From positions 415,585,162 through 415,649,161 of the forward strand of contig CM077675.1 in NCBI GenBank assembly GCA_039707655.1: 64,000 nt of DNA. The letters run 5' to 3'. This DNA comes from Elymus sibiricus. Its lineage: Eukaryota > Streptophyta > Magnoliopsida > Poales > Poaceae. The position numbers and the translations under genes were made by a program. Within the stretch, counting starts at the first letter, position 1; each line of letters starts with the position of its first letter. Under the pieces are notes generated by a model, which saw only the letters and a program-made list of their open reading frames with translations, was not told where the DNA came from and searched no databases. Below, one piece after another: positions 46,064 through 58,265 of this stretch.

Positions 46064-49000
46064 AAAACGAAGTTGAAAGTTGATGGAAGCAACTATGCGG
46101 ACTAGGTCCGTGATCTGAGGATTGTCCTCACTGCTGCACAGAAGGCTTATGTCCTTAATGCACCGCTCAGTGAAATACCCCACGGCTTCGTCTGAGGACG
46201 TTATGAACATCTGGCAGACAAGAAAAGATGACTACTCGATAGTTCAGTGCGCCATACTTTACGGCTTAGAACCGGAGCTCCAAATATGTTTTGAGCAACA
46301 CGGAGCATATGAGATGTTCCAAGAGCTGAAAATCTGTTTTTCAAGCTCACACCCGGGTCGAGAGGTATGACACCTTCGACAAGTTCTATAGCTACAAGAT
46401 GGAGGAGAACAGCTCCGTTAGTGAGCATGTACTCAGAATGTCTGAGTACTTCAAACACTTGAATCAAGTGGGAGTTAGACTTCCGAATAAAGTGGTGATT
46501 GATAGAGTTCTCTAGTCACTATCACTAAGCTACTGGATCTTCGTGATGAACTATAAACATGCAAGGGATAGAAGATCCTTAAGCTATTCGCGATGCTACA
46601 ATCTGCGGATGTAGAAATCAAAAAGGGGAGCATCAAGTGTTGATGGTTAATAAGACCACTAGTTTCAAGAAGGGCAAGGGAAAGAAAAGGGAACTTCAAG
46701 AAGAACGGTAAAACAGTTGCCGCTCACGCGAAGAAACCCAAGGCTGAACCAAACCCGAGACTTAGTGCTCCCATTGCAAAGGGAAATGTCACAGGGAGCG
46801 GAACTTCCCCAAAGTAACTGGCAGATAATAAGACTGGCAATGTCAACAAAGATATTTGATATACATGTTATTGATATGTACCTTACTAGTACTCGTAGGA
46901 GCACCTGTGTATTTGATACTTGTTCAGTTGCTTACAACTTGAAACATGGAGCTTCGGAATAAACGAGGGCTAGCTAAGAACGAGGTGACGATGTGCATTG
47001 GAAGTGTCTCCAAGGTTGATGTGATCACCATCGCCACGCTCTCTCTACCTTCAGGATTAGTGATGAACCTAAATAATTGTTATTTGGTGCTTGCGTTAAG
47101 CATGAACATTATATCTAATAGTGTTTATTGCAAGACGGTTATTCAATTTCAGAGAATAATTGTTATTCTATTTATTTGGATAATATCATTGATGATCATG
47201 CACTTAAAATGAAAGGTTTATAGAATCTTGATCGTAGTAATACATATGTTCATAACACGAATGCCAAAAGATAATGATAGTACCACATATTTGTGGCACT
47301 GCCGCTTAGGTCATATCAGTGTTAAACACATGAAGAAACTCCATGCAGATGGGTTTTTGGAATCTCTTGATTATGAATCATTTGAGACATGTGAACCGTG
47401 CCTTATTGGCAAGATGACTAAAACTCCGTTCTCCGGAACAATGGAGCGAGCAACCAACTTATTGGAAATAATACATACCGATGTATGCGGTCCGATGACT
47501 GTTGAGGCGCGCGGTGGATATCGTTATGTTCTCACGTTCACTGATGATTTGAGTAGATATAGTTATGTCTACTTGATGAAGCATAAATCTGAAACATTTG
47601 AAAAGTTCAAAGAATTTTAGAGTGAAGTAGAGAACCATTGTAACAAGAAAATAAAGTTCTTACGATCTGATCGTGGAGGAGAATATTTGAGTTACGAGTT
47701 TGGCAATCACTTAAGACAATGTGGAATTGTTTCACAGCTCACGCCACATGGAACACCACAGCGTAATGGTGTGTCCGAACGTCGTAATCGTACTCTATTG
47801 GATATGGTGCGTTCTATGATGTCTCTTACCGATTTGCCACTATCATTTTGGGGTTATGCATTAGAGACAGCTGCATTCACTTTAAACAAGGGCACCGTCT
47901 AAATCCGTTGAGATGACACCGTATGAACTGTGGTTTGCAAGAAACCTAAGATGTCATTTCTGAAAGTTGGGGGATGCGATGCTTATGTCAAAAGGCTTCA
48001 GCCAGATAAGCTCGAACCCAAAGCGGATAAGTGCGTCTTCATAGGATACCCAAAAGAGACCGTTGGGTACACCTTCTATCACAGATCCGAAGGCAAAGTT
48101 TTCGTTGCTAAAGAATGGATCCTTTCTAGAGAAGGAGTTTCTCTCGAAAGAAGTGAGTGGGAGGAAAGTAGAACTTGATGAGGTAATTGTACCTCCTCTG
48201 GATAGTAGTACGCCACAGAAAGAAATTTCTGTGACACCGACACAGACCAGAGAGGAGGTAGATGATGATGATCATGAAGCTTCGGATCAAGTTGCTACAG
48301 AACCTCGTAGGTCAACCAGGACACGCTCCGCACCAGATTGGTACGGCAATCCTGTCTTGGAGGTCATGTTGTTAGACAACGGTGAACCTACGAACTATGA
48401 AGAAGCGATGGCGAGCCCGGATTCCGACAAATGGCTTGAGGCCATGAAATCCGAGATTGGATCCATGTATGAGAACAAAGTGTGGACTTTGGTAGACTTG
48501 CCCGATGAACGGCGAGCTATTAAAAAATAAATGGATCTTTAAGAAGAAGACGGACGCTGATGATAATGTCACCGTCTATAAAGCACGACTTGTTGCTAAA
48601 GGTTATCGACAAGTTCAAGGAGTTGACTACGATGAGACTTTCTCACCCGTAGCGATGCTAAAGTCTGTCAGAATTATGTTAGCAATTGCCGCATTTTATG
48701 ATTATGAAATCTGGCAAATGGACGTCAAAACGGCATTCCTTAATGGATTCCTTAAGGAAGAATTGTATATGATGCAACCGGAAGGTTTTGCCGATCCTAA
48801 AGGTGCTAACAAAGTATGCAAGCTCCAGCGATCCATCTATGGACTGGTGCAAGCATCTCGAAGCTGGAATACTCGCTTTGATGAAGTGATCAAAGCGTTT
48901 GGGTTTATGCAAGTTTATGGAGAAACTTGTATTTACAACAAAGTGAGTGGGAGCTCTATAACATTTCTAATAAGTATATGTGATTGGAAATGATGTAGAA

Positions 49001-49820
49001 TTTCTGGAAAGCATAAAGAATTAATTGAAAGGATTTTTTCAATAAAAACTTGTTTTTGAGTTATCCACGGTTTGGGCATCGAGATCTATAAAGATAGATC
49101 AAAACACCTGATAAAAGATTTTCACACACCTTGATGAGATTTTGAAGAAGTTCAAAATGGATCAAGTCAAAAGAAATAAGTTCTTGGCTGGTGTGAAGTG
49201 GAGTAAGACTTGAAGATCTAGGTAAAGGTTGTTTACATGTTAGGCATCAAAATCTATAGAGATAGATTGAGACACCTCATATGAATTTCACAAAACATAT
49301 ACCTTGACAACATTTTGAAGAAGTTCAAATTGGATCAGTCAAAGAAGGAGTTCTTGACTGTGGTGAAAGGTGTGAAATTGAGTAAGACTCAAATCTCGAC
49401 CACGGCAAAATAAATAGAATGGATGAAGGTTATCCCCTATGCCTCGGCCATAGGTTCTATAAAGTATGCCAAGCTGTGTGCCTTGCCATGTGTCTGGCAA
49501 AAGAGGTACCAAAGTGATCCAAGAGTAGATCACTGGACATCGGTCAAATTATCCTTAAGATGACTAAGGAAGAATTTCTTGGGAATAGAGATGATAAAGA
49601 GTTCGTCGTAAGGGGTTACGTCGATGCAAGCTTTAAACATTGATCCGAAAGACTATGAGTCTCAGACCAGGATAAGTATAGTGGGGAAATCTTTTGGAGT
49701 AGCCCCAAACAAAGTGTGGTAGCAGCATCTACATATAACATAGAGATTTGCCAAGAACACACGGATCTGAATATTGCAGACCCGTTGACTAAAACCTCTC
49801 TCACAAGCAAAACATGATCA
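46064..49820 (+). pseudogene. Angela gag-pol remnant, heavily disrupted
   Basis: Gag fragments are recognisable at 46064-46830 (ASSEDVMNIWQTRKDDYSIV, then MEENSSVSEHVLRMS in another frame). The pre-integrase and integrase are at 47228-47902 (WHCRLGHIS, HTDVCGPM, NGVSERRNR), with an in-frame TAG at 47618-47620. Reverse transcriptase is at 48380-48993 with DVKTAFLNG and SIYGLVQAS. The sequence that should encode YVDD is deleted near 48970-48985. RNase H is reduced to traces (KGYVDASF near 49610, ADPLTK near 49780). A diverged direct duplication lies at about 49080-49150 and 49240-49340. This copy cannot have encoded its own mobility. Confidence 0.88.
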
Positions 49821-49893
49821 GCTTTAGAACTGATTAAGTGTTAATTACATGGAGATGTAATCTAGATTATTGACTCTAGTGCAAGTGGGAGAC

Positions 49894-51633
49894 TGTTGGA
49901 AATATGCCCTAGAGGCAATAATAAATTAGTTATTATCATATTTCCCCGTTCATGATAATAGTTTATTATTCATGCTAGAATTGTATTGACCGGAAACTAA
50001 ATACATGTGTGAATAGATAAACAAATACTATGTCCCTAGTATGCCTCTACTAAACTAGCTCGTTGATCAAAAGATGGTCAAGGTTTCCTGACCATGGACA
50101 TGAGTTGTCATTTGATAACGGGATCACATCATTAGGAGAATGATGTGATGGACATGACCCAACCGTTAGCATAGCAAATGATCGTTCAGTTTATTGCTAT
50201 TGCTTTCAATATGTCAAATACACGTTCCTCTGACCATGAGATCATGCAACTCTCGGATACCGTAGGAATACTTTGGGTGTATCAAACGTCACAACGTTAC
50301 TGGGTGATTATAAAGGTGCACTACAGGTATCTCCGAAAGTGTTTGTTGAGTTGGCATGGATCGAGATTGGGATTTGTCACTCTGACTATCGGAGAGGTAT
50401 CTCTGGGCCCTCTCGGTAATACAGCATCACAGAAGCCTTGCAAGCACCGTGACTAAAGAGTTAGTTGCAAGATGATGTATTACGGAACGAGTAAAGAGAC
50501 TTGCCGGTAACGAGATTGAACTCGGTATTGGATACCGACGATCGAATCTCGGGCAAGTAACATACCGCCAGACAAAGGGAACAACGTATGTTGACATATG
50601 AGGTTCACCGATAAAGATCTTCGTGGAATATGTAGGAACCAATATGAGCATCCAGGTTCCGCTGTTGGTTATTGACCGGAGAGTCGTCTCAGTCATGTCT
50701 ACATCATTCCCAAACCCGTAGGGTCCGCACACTTAAGGTTCGATGACGATTTAGTATTATATGAGTTATGTGATTGGTGGCCGCAGTTTGTTCGGAGTCC
50801 CGGATGAGATCACGGACATGACGAGGAGTCTCGAAATGGTCGAGAGGTAAAGATTCATATATTGGAAGGCTATATTCGGACGTCGGAAAGGTTCCGAGTG
50901 ATTCGGGTATTTTTCGGAGTACCGGGGAGTTACGGGAATTCATCGGGAGAAGTAATGGGCCTTATTGGGCCATACGGGAAAAGGAGAGGCAGGCCACGTG
51001 AGGAGGCGCGCACCCCCCCTTGCCCAAACCGAATTGGACTAGGGGAGGGGGCGCAGCCCCCTCTTTCCTTTCCCTCTCCCTTCCCCCTTTCCTACTCCGT
51101 ATGGGAGGTGGAATCCTACTAGGACTAAGGAGTCCTAGTAGGACTCCCCACACTTGGCGCACCCCTAGGGGGCCGGCCTTCTCCCTCTCATCCTTTATAT
51201 ACGGGGGCAAGGGGGCACCCCAAAGTACACAATTGTCCCATAGCCGTGTGCGGTGCCTCGATCTCCGTTTTCCACCTCGGTCATATTTTCGGAGAGCTTA
51301 GGCGAAGCCCTGCCGGAATCACTTCACCGTCACCGTCGTCACGCCATCGTGCTGACGGAACTCATCTACTTCCTCGACGTCTTGCTGGATCAAGAAGGCG
51401 AGGATCGTCACCGAGCTGAACGTGTGTAGAACTCGGAGGTGCCGTACGTTCGGTACTCGATCGGTGGAGCTCGAAGGATTGTTCGACTACATCAACCGCG
51501 TTGTGAGACGCTTCCGCTAACGGTCTACGAGGGTACGTAGACACACTCTCCCCTCTCGTAGCAATGCATCTCCATGGGTAGATCTTGCGTGAGCGTAGGA
51601 ATTTTTTTGAAATTCATGCTCTGTTCCCCAACA
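49894..51633 (+). repeat. Angela 3' LTR, 1,740 bp
   Basis: About 1.2% different from the 5' LTR by eye (roughly 20 substitutions and two small indels, one adding ATA near 50420). Confidence 0.93.
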
Positions 51634-51638
51634 GTCAC

Positions 51639-53133
51639 ATCGGTGCAGCACCATCCGGGTACGGGCATCCTTCATAGAAAAACTGATAGCGTCAAATTCA
51701 ACAGTGAGAGGATTCTCACGAGCAAGACAACGAACAGAACAAAGATTCGTGACTAAGTCAGGAGAAACAAGAACATTAGACATGTTGATAGGTGTAGACG
51801 AAGAGGGAAACGATGTATGACCTATATGGGTGATGGGTAGGGATGAACCGTTACCAACGGTGATGCGAGTAGGAGTATGAACGGGAGTGGAGGAGATGAG
51901 GTTACCGGGATGAGAGGTCATATGCGCGGTGGCACCCGAGTCCATGTACCAGTCACCACCGCCCCCATAGTTGTTGGGAGAGGGGGCGGAGTGAAGTGCC
52001 GCCAGCAGGGCGGGATCCCACGGCGCAGGCGCCTGCGGTGGGAGGGTCCCGCCGTAGGGGGTCCCTCCGTAGGGAGGCGTCGGGGCAGCGGGGTAGCCAC
52101 CGGGCATCGGCGGGGCAGGCAGGGCCGGGAGACCGGCAGGTCCAGTGGTGCCGAAGTAGGCCTGGTGGCGCGGCGGAGGAGGCCCGAGGAGACTCGGCCC
52201 AGGGGGTCGAGGCACCGGCATCGAGTAAGCGTGGACGACTCCAGTCCACGGGTTCGTGCCGTAGGTCCATGGCGGGGTAGGCTGCTGCGGACAAGGCCCC
52301 CCGTACGGCGGCCGCTGCTGCTGCTTCGGACGGCCGCCGCCGCGGCGGTTGTTGCGCCGGCCACCGCCGCCACCGCCTCCGCCTTGCTGCTGCGGCGGCT
52401 GCTGCTGCTGTGGCGGGAGAGGGAAGAACCCCGGTGGAACGGCGGGAGCCGAAGGCCGAGGCGCGGGAGGCGGAGCGCCGCGTGAGAGACCCATGGCGAG
52501 GGCGGTGTGCTGGACCCGCCGCTTAACCTACTTCATCCGGCGTTCCTCCAAGCGAAGGTAGGCGACGAACTTGGGGAACGAGGGATCCGGCATCAAGGTG
52601 AGGTTGGAGGCGGCGTTGCCGAAGTCCTCGTTGAGGCCGGCGGTGAGCGTGCTGAGGAGGGTGTCATCATCGATCTTGGCGCCGATGTCGCGGAGTTCAT
52701 CGAACAACGTCTTGAGGCGGCGGCAGTAGTCGTCCATGGACTGGTCATCTTGGTGACCGCCAAAGAATTCTTGCTGCAGAAGGACACGGCGCTGAAGCTT
52801 GTTGTCGGTGAAGAGGCCGTTGAGTTTGACCCAGACGGCGTGCGCATCATCACCCTCGCTGATGACGGTGTGGAAGAGATCCTTGGAGATGGTGAGGAAG
52901 AACCACCGGATTAGGGTGGCGTCGATGGCGGTCCACTCGAAGTCGTCCTTCATGTCGATGGAGTGGACGCGTTGTACTCGCGAAAGACTAGTGAGAAGTA
53001 AGCCTTCCAGGCGTAGTACGAGGAGTCATGGGGGTCGAGAGTGACGGGGACGCGCCCATGGATGTCGAGGTTGCGGATGTCGGTGGGATCGGGGCCGGCG
53101 AAGGGGTTGGTGTTGCCGGATTGGGAGGAGTGG
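51639..53133 (-). pseudogene. Outer Copia gag and protease region
   Basis: Gag starts near 53141 (MSVHSSQSGN on the minus strand) and contains the Copia-type gag domain (UBN2 family; DDYCRRLKTLFDELRDIG, about 52530-52950). It is broken by a 1-nt frameshift near 52972 and by an in-frame TAG at 52528-52530. A Pro/Gly/Gln-rich linker follows (52494 to about 51980). The aspartic protease motif DSGATAHM lies near 51930. Coding is cut at 51638 by the Angela insertion and resumes at 43027. Upstream of gag the leader (53160-53500) is a GGCGGC/GGCTGCGGCAAGA-type simple repeat. Confidence 0.85.
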
Positions 53134-53524
53134 ACCGACATGATGACGGCGGTGCGGTGGTGGTGGGAGGTTAGGGTTTGGGGTAGTGGCGGCTGCGGCA
53201 AGAGGCGGCGGCGGCAAGAGGCGAGAGGCTGCGGCAAGATGCGGCTGCGGCAAGAGGCTGCGGCAAGAGGCGGCGGCGGCAAGAGGCGGCGGTAAGAGGC
53301 GGCGGCAGCAAGAGGCGGCGGCGGCAAGAGGCGGCGGCAAGAGGCTGCGGCAAGAGGCGGCGGCGGCGGCTGGGAAGGGAAGTTGGGGTGGAGGAGTAGG
53401 GTTTAGGGTAAGAGGCGGCGGCGGCAGGAAGCGGCGGCGACGGCTTGGGTAGCGGCGGCGGCTGCACGAGGCGGCGGCGGCTAGGGCAGCGGAGGAGGAA
53501 GGATCGGTGTGCTATCTGATACCA

Positions 53525-53713
53525 TGTAAGTTAGGGATTGCATGCATCGATGATTCTCATTGATGGTGCGCTAGGCACATATATAGGTACAAGGGGTGCA
53601 ACTCATGTCTTGTCTCCCAAGTTACATACAGAATACAAAGAGAGGGAGACGTGACAGGTGCAATATACAACCAAGACCTATAGACATGTTACGCAGAGTC
53701 TACATGTTCAACA
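53525..53713 (-). repeat. 5' LTR of the outer Copia element
   Basis: 189 bp. Immediately inside it (53511-53524) the minus strand reads TGGTATCAGATAGC, a primer-binding site complementary to the 3' end of initiator methionine tRNA. Confidence 0.93.
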
Positions 53714-53718
53714 ATTTT

Positions 53719-54321
53719 CTCTGATAGATGTGTTTGTTAGGTCTAATTTGGGCCTAAATTGCCCTTACATTATCAAAGAAAATGACAAAAAAAAAAGATA
53801 CAAAGACGACTCTGAATTTGAGGACAGCGGACTCGTCATCCATGTCCATGTGGTGCGCTCTCTGCATGATAGATGGGGATCGCAGATACGACGAATCCGC
53901 TAGAGTTTCTCTAATTAGGTGACTTGAATATCCTGGATAAGACATGCTGACTAGCTATAGCTAGTCTAGTCACCGGATAAGGAAGTGAAGGGTGAGAGAT
54001 GGAAAAAAGGAAGATAGATTAGGCAGGTCGATGACCACGAGACAGTCCAGTCCAACACATGCGTACGCAGATACACTGCCTGCTGAGTGTTGTCAAATAT
54101 TACTTGGCAACTCGATCATAAGCTATCTGCTAGCTAAGAGAGAATTTGCCACCCATAAAACGCTTCTCTAAACACCCTACGCACCTAGCAAACTTATCTT
54201 GACTTTCTGGACGCGTCATATTATATTCATGGCAATGGATCCCATTCGCATTCTCGTGGATGGAGAAATTAGTTGCATTCGGTACGACGGAGACGGAGAC
54301 GTTTCAATGTTCTCCATCTTA
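53719..54321. other. Unassigned host-like intergenic stretch
   Basis: Sequence downstream of the Copia insertion, continuing from 39949 in the empty-site arrangement. An open frame from 54199 encodes about 40 residues (DPIRILVDGEISCIRYDG) before it runs into the next TIR element. No domain is recognised. Confidence 0.35.
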
Positions 54322-55316
54322 GAGCATCTATATCCGACCCCTTATATCTGTTTTAAATGTTCGGACAGACCGTCTGGTCACGAAAATGCGATCTAAACGG
54401 ACCTCTTAAACCGGCCTCAAACGCCCGGCCTGACCGACATTCCATTTCCAGCCCAAATATGGGGCGTATATAGGGAGCCGGACGCGCCTGGGCACGCCCG
54501 CCACGTCGGATTGAGGGCGTGGCCCCATGCAGACTCGCCGGGAAACCCGACGGTCCGATGGCGCCTCGACTGTCGTTGCGGTGTGAACGCCGCGTGGCGC
54601 AGCTCCGGCTCCCCGCCCGAGGTCGGGGCCGGCGCCACCCCAGCCCTAGCACATCCGCCTCCTCCCTCTCTTCGCCGCCACCCGAGCCCATCCGCCTTTT
54701 CTCACACTTCCCTCTCCGAGCCCGTCAGCCATGCCACCATGCCGCCAGCATTACACGATCCAACACCGTCTCTTCCTCCTTTAGCAGGTCCGAATCCGGA
54801 GGGAAGCGGGGCTACCTCTGGAACCGGAGGAGGATTTCGAGGAGGGGGGGGGGGGGAGGAGATGGGGGAGGAGCCCGAGGAGGAGGCGCCGGAGCCGGTG
54901 GAGGAGGCGCCGCCGCAGGAGCCGGAGGAGGAGGCGCCGGCGGTCGTGGATCTGTGGTCGGAGTAGCTGACCATCCTCAACTCCATCCGCTCGGAGTCGG
55001 CTGCGGAGGCCAGACGTCTTCGTCGGCAACAAATGGAGGCAGCGCGGGCGGTGCAGGAGGCGGCGCAGGCGACTCAGGCGGCTCGGGCTCCGGCGCAGGC
55101 GGATCAGGCCATCTCCGACGACGAAGAAGTGCAGTACACTAGTAGTACGTAGGATAAAATTTGCATGGTTTTGTATGGATATAAGGGATGAAATATGAGA
55201 GAGTTGGATGTGGAGGAAAAGATTTGAGGCGTAACCGGTCAGTGTCAGCGGACGCGCCTGGGCGCGTCCGCGGGCGTTTGAGGGGCCGGATTTGCAAGGT
55301 CCGACTGTAAATGCTC
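54322..55316 (+). mobile_element. TTA-flanked TIR element, 995 bp (GAGCATCT type)
   Basis: The left end GAGCATCTATATCCGACC and the inverted right end GAGCATTTACAGTCGGACC match in most positions. TTA flanks both ends (54319-54321, 55317-55319). The interior is GC-rich and has a plus-strand frame ending at 54966 in an acidic EEPEEEAPEP-type tail. A TTA target duplication and G-starting TIRs suggest a PIF/Harbinger-like non-autonomous element. A related element lies inverted at 59745. Confidence 0.75.
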
Positions 55317-55319
55317 TTA

Positions 55320-56300
55320 TATTCATAGGAAAAATAATTATGGCACTCAGGTGCAAACTAAGAAGAGACATGTTGGCGAATTTGGAGTTTTGGACCGCCA
55401 TGACCAACAAGGCTGCACTGGAGCCGGATTGACGAGCGTCGACCCTGCCGACGAGCTCCAAAGGCCAATTCCCAATGTGATTCACCAAAGGCAGAATACA
55501 AAATGTTCGTCGACACATCCAAACGTGTCTGTGGACAGCGGTAGAGGAGCCAGCCATTAACCCCGTGCATCAAATGTCCACCTTGATTTTTTCTTTGTCT
55601 GGAGCATTGGAAATAATTCAAAAATAAATAGTCCTTCGTCAGCATTATATGCCCCGTACCCTATTATGATTCAACACTCGATGCCCCTTGATTGATTCAT
55701 TGTAACCGAGAACATGCACCTCCGAATGCTTTGCGTCTACAATAACCGCCTTCATCATTATCGTTTCATCCTCATATCGTCTTGATCTGACGAGGAAAAA
55801 ATACATGAACTCTGTGCATAAGTACTTCGTGTCTGAATCCATTGTGTTTGCTTCAAAGTAATAAAAAAGCTCAAAACTTTTGGCTAGACATTTGAACGAA
55901 CACTTTTCTGGTCAGGTGTCCACCATAGATGGCTTCTGCAGGGGCGGTGGGTATCTTGGCAGCTGCCGGACCAAGGGTGAAAGGGAGTACCACTTTGAAG
56001 TGTTGCGCGCGATTTCTCCGGACTCCACGCACACGCATGACACAGGTACCATTCGAGTCCGCGTAACTTAGCAGCGACGCTACGACAACCGACGTGCCGG
56101 CGGAGACGATGCGCCGGCCGGCACTCAGGCCTATGCGTCGGTTCACCGCCGTCCATAGTTTACGAGAAATTAGGGCAAAGATTTGAGAGATTCGATGCTT
56201 TCTTTTTCACCGGTCCGTTCCGTGCATGCATGCGTCATGCATCTAATTCTACTCTAATATTGTGTCTTTTTACATATCCCAATATACTATATCGCTAAAC
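55320..56300 (-). other. Unassigned stretch with short minus-strand frames
   Basis: Minus-strand open frames at 55358-55645 (95 codons), 55645-55842 (65) and 55871-56146 (91) lie close together and have an ordinary amino-acid composition. They could be decayed exons or gene fragments, perhaps carried by the Helitron-like element that ends at 57180. I recognise none of them. Confidence 0.25.
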
Positions 56301-56309
56301 TTCATAAAA

Positions 56310-56560
56310 TTAGAGGCCTCTCATTCAATTGAGGTCATTAATTTAGAATTGGGTCATCGATTTTGACTGGGTCAATAATTTCTCATTTGATTATTTTAAT
56401 CCTCTATAACATTAAGCTCCCTCTTTTTTGAGGCCTCACAATCAATTGAGGTCTCAATTTGAAGTTGGGTCATCGAATTTTGATCGAGTCAACAATTTCA
56501 CAATGAGCTCGCTCATTCATTTTTCAATACACTATGCTCCTTAATTTTAAAATTTCTTCT
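56310..56560. repeat. Two diverged ~115-bp direct repeats
   Basis: The sequence GAGGCCTC-(T/A)CA-ATTCAATTGAGGTC followed by GGGTCATCGATTTTGA occurs at about 56312 and 56430. The copies are diverged and AT-rich. They may be part of the element ending at 57180. Confidence 0.6.
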
Positions 56561-57139
56561 GTCAATCCTTTGTTTTGGCAATGAAATCTCTAATTTCGTT
56601 AAACTATTCCGTTTTAAAACCCCTCATTCAACTCTTCAATTTGGATTGGATACATAATTGATTGGGTCGTTCACCCTGACTCCGTGGTAGGATCTCTCGA
56701 TGAATGGGTGACAAAACGGAAGTGTCGTCCATGACACATTTAGCACCAACATAACACACGCGTCCAATAACGTAAGTAACTTTCTCATGTTTTTGTACTA
56801 ATTAAAAGACGTCATCTAATCATATGGTAAAAAAAATCCACCCAAACACCACAATAAAAAACAAAAATGATACACTCAAGAATGATTCGCTACGGATTGG
56901 TCATACCAAACATTGTGCCACCAATCACTTCTCCGATTTGCATTGTTGGCCCACCTTTTCCCTAATCTATGACTATAAATTGATACATCCATTCGTAAGC
57001 ATGATTCCGCAAAGTCTGTCCGTAGGAGTAGCATATCTGATAAAATATACACTTCATTGTATCCCCCACACGCCAAACCAACTAATACTTAAATATTTTT
57101 TACAACTTCAAAAAATTACATAAAGCATGTACAACCCCA

Positions 57140-57180
57140 AGAATACAAGCGGCGCGGCAAAGCGCGCACTGCCCTTCTAG
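57140..57180 (+). mobile_element. Probable Helitron 3' end
   Basis: A GC hairpin (GCGCG, loop GCAAAG, CGCGC) is followed 11 bases later by CTAG at 57177-57180 and then T. Helitrons end in a short GC hairpin and CTRR and insert 5' to T. I could not find a matching TC start, so the length is unknown; the repeats and gene-like fragments from about 55320 could belong to it. Confidence 0.5.
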
Positions 57181-57398
57181 TAAAGATTATATACGGACCA
57201 AAATAAGTGATTCTACACTTTAAAATACTCTATATACATTCATACGTAGTATGTATTAAATTTTAAAAAATTACTTATATTTAGAAACGGAGATAGTATG
57301 CGCTAAACGATGGTCGAATAATAAAATGCTTATAATCTACACCCGACGACGAATCAGCAAAACATTATTAAGATTCCTGTCTGGGTGGGTGGGTATTA

Positions 57399-57559
57399 CT
57401 ACTTCCTTCGTTTTTAAATATAAGTCTTTTTAAATATTGCACTATGAACTACATATGGATGTATATAGACATATTTTAGAGTGTAGATTCACTCATTTTG
57501 CTCTGTATGTAGTCCATAGAAAAATCTTTAAAAAGACTTATATTTAGGAACGGAGAGAG
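57399..57559. mobile_element. Stowaway MITE, 161 bp
   Basis: The left end CTACTTCCTTCGTTTTTAAA and the inverted right end CTCTCTCCGTTCCTAAATAT both continue into ATAAGTCTTTTTAA-like inner ends. TA lies at 57397-57398 and 57560-57561. The ATAAGTCTTTTTA motif is typical of the commonest Triticeae Stowaway families. A degenerate half-copy of the same type lies at about 57190-57300. Confidence 0.85.
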
Positions 57560-57561
57560 TA

Positions 57562-58262
57562 CTGGCTAGCTGATCGATCATTCATTCCTCGTACACACTG
57601 TGGATCTCCAGTCCAGTGAACCGACCGATCTCAAGTTCTCAACCGTCTCCTCGCTGGGTCGATCGGCATGTCCTTGTCTGCTTATGCTTGCCTCGACGAT
57701 TCTGATCGTTTTTTCCTCAAAGAAAAATGAACAAATGATGGTGACCGGTCGAGGCTGCAGCTGACTCACAAACGGGACGGCCGGCATGAGCACATGCATC
57801 AGCTAATTCCTGCAGCTATAGCTAACCACTCTTCATCGTGATCGTCATGCAGGTACGTACCCGCCATGTACGTACGTCGTTGCCTCATGGACGAACTTTA
57901 AGCTCGATGCACCGTCTCCCATGTAATCCGGGCAGTTTTTCCACGCACTTCGGCATCATGTCAAATACAGTATGTTGCAAGGTGAATGTTCTGCCCACGC
58001 ACTAGTTTTTCTACGAATAAGCCTGATCGTCGTGATTCGGAGAGACTCGTGCAAACACGGATGCAGCTTTTTGTTCTTGAATTACTTTGCTTGGTAGTAT
58101 ATCTTTTCGGGATACCAAAATCTCAGTCGACTGAGAATTATTGAAGATTTGTAGATTTTTTTTTAAATTTTTTTCTTCCTTTGTATGTTATCACTTGATT
58201 AAGACTCAACTAATCTTAGTTAATTGAGATCTAGTCACACCCATATATTCTAGAAACAGGCG
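57562..58262. other. Unassigned intergenic stretch
   Basis: Low-copy-looking sequence with TGCATG and GTACGTAC motifs and no conserved frame. Nothing to annotate. Confidence 0.4.
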
Positions 58263-58265
58263 TTA

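Larger units (their letters stand above)
43028..51633 (+). mobile_element. Angela/WIS/BARE-type Copia retrotransposon (plus strand)
   Basis: LTRs of about 1.74 kb at both ends start TGTTGGAAATATGCCCTA and end CCGTTCCCCAACA or CTGTTCCCCAACA. The target duplication GTCAC lies at 43023-43027 and 51634-51638. The primer-binding site TGGTATCAGAGC is at 44765-44776, and the purine-rich AAGTGGGAGAC precedes the 3' LTR. The LTR start is characteristic of the Triticeae Angela/WIS/BARE group. The internal region (5,130 bp) is heavily damaged, while the LTRs differ by only about 20 substitutions by eye. Confidence 0.95.
39950..53713 (-). mobile_element. Copia LTR retrotransposon (minus strand), split by Angela
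   Basis: Both 189-bp LTRs (39950-40138 and 53525-53713) read TGTTGAACATG...CTTACA on the minus strand and look identical. The 5-bp duplication ATTTT is at 39945-39949 and 53714-53718. The minus-strand order is LTR, primer-binding site, gag, protease, integrase, reverse transcriptase, RNase H, polypurine tract, LTR: the Copia order. The own length is about 5.2 kb. The Angela insertion lies between the protease and integrase coding parts. Coding defects make this copy non-functional. Confidence 0.95.

Noticed and set aside
53160..53500. GGCGGC/GGCTGCGGCAAGA repeat as a coding minisatellite
   Set aside because: It lies upstream of the Copia gag start, in the leader, and is simple sequence readable in many frames.
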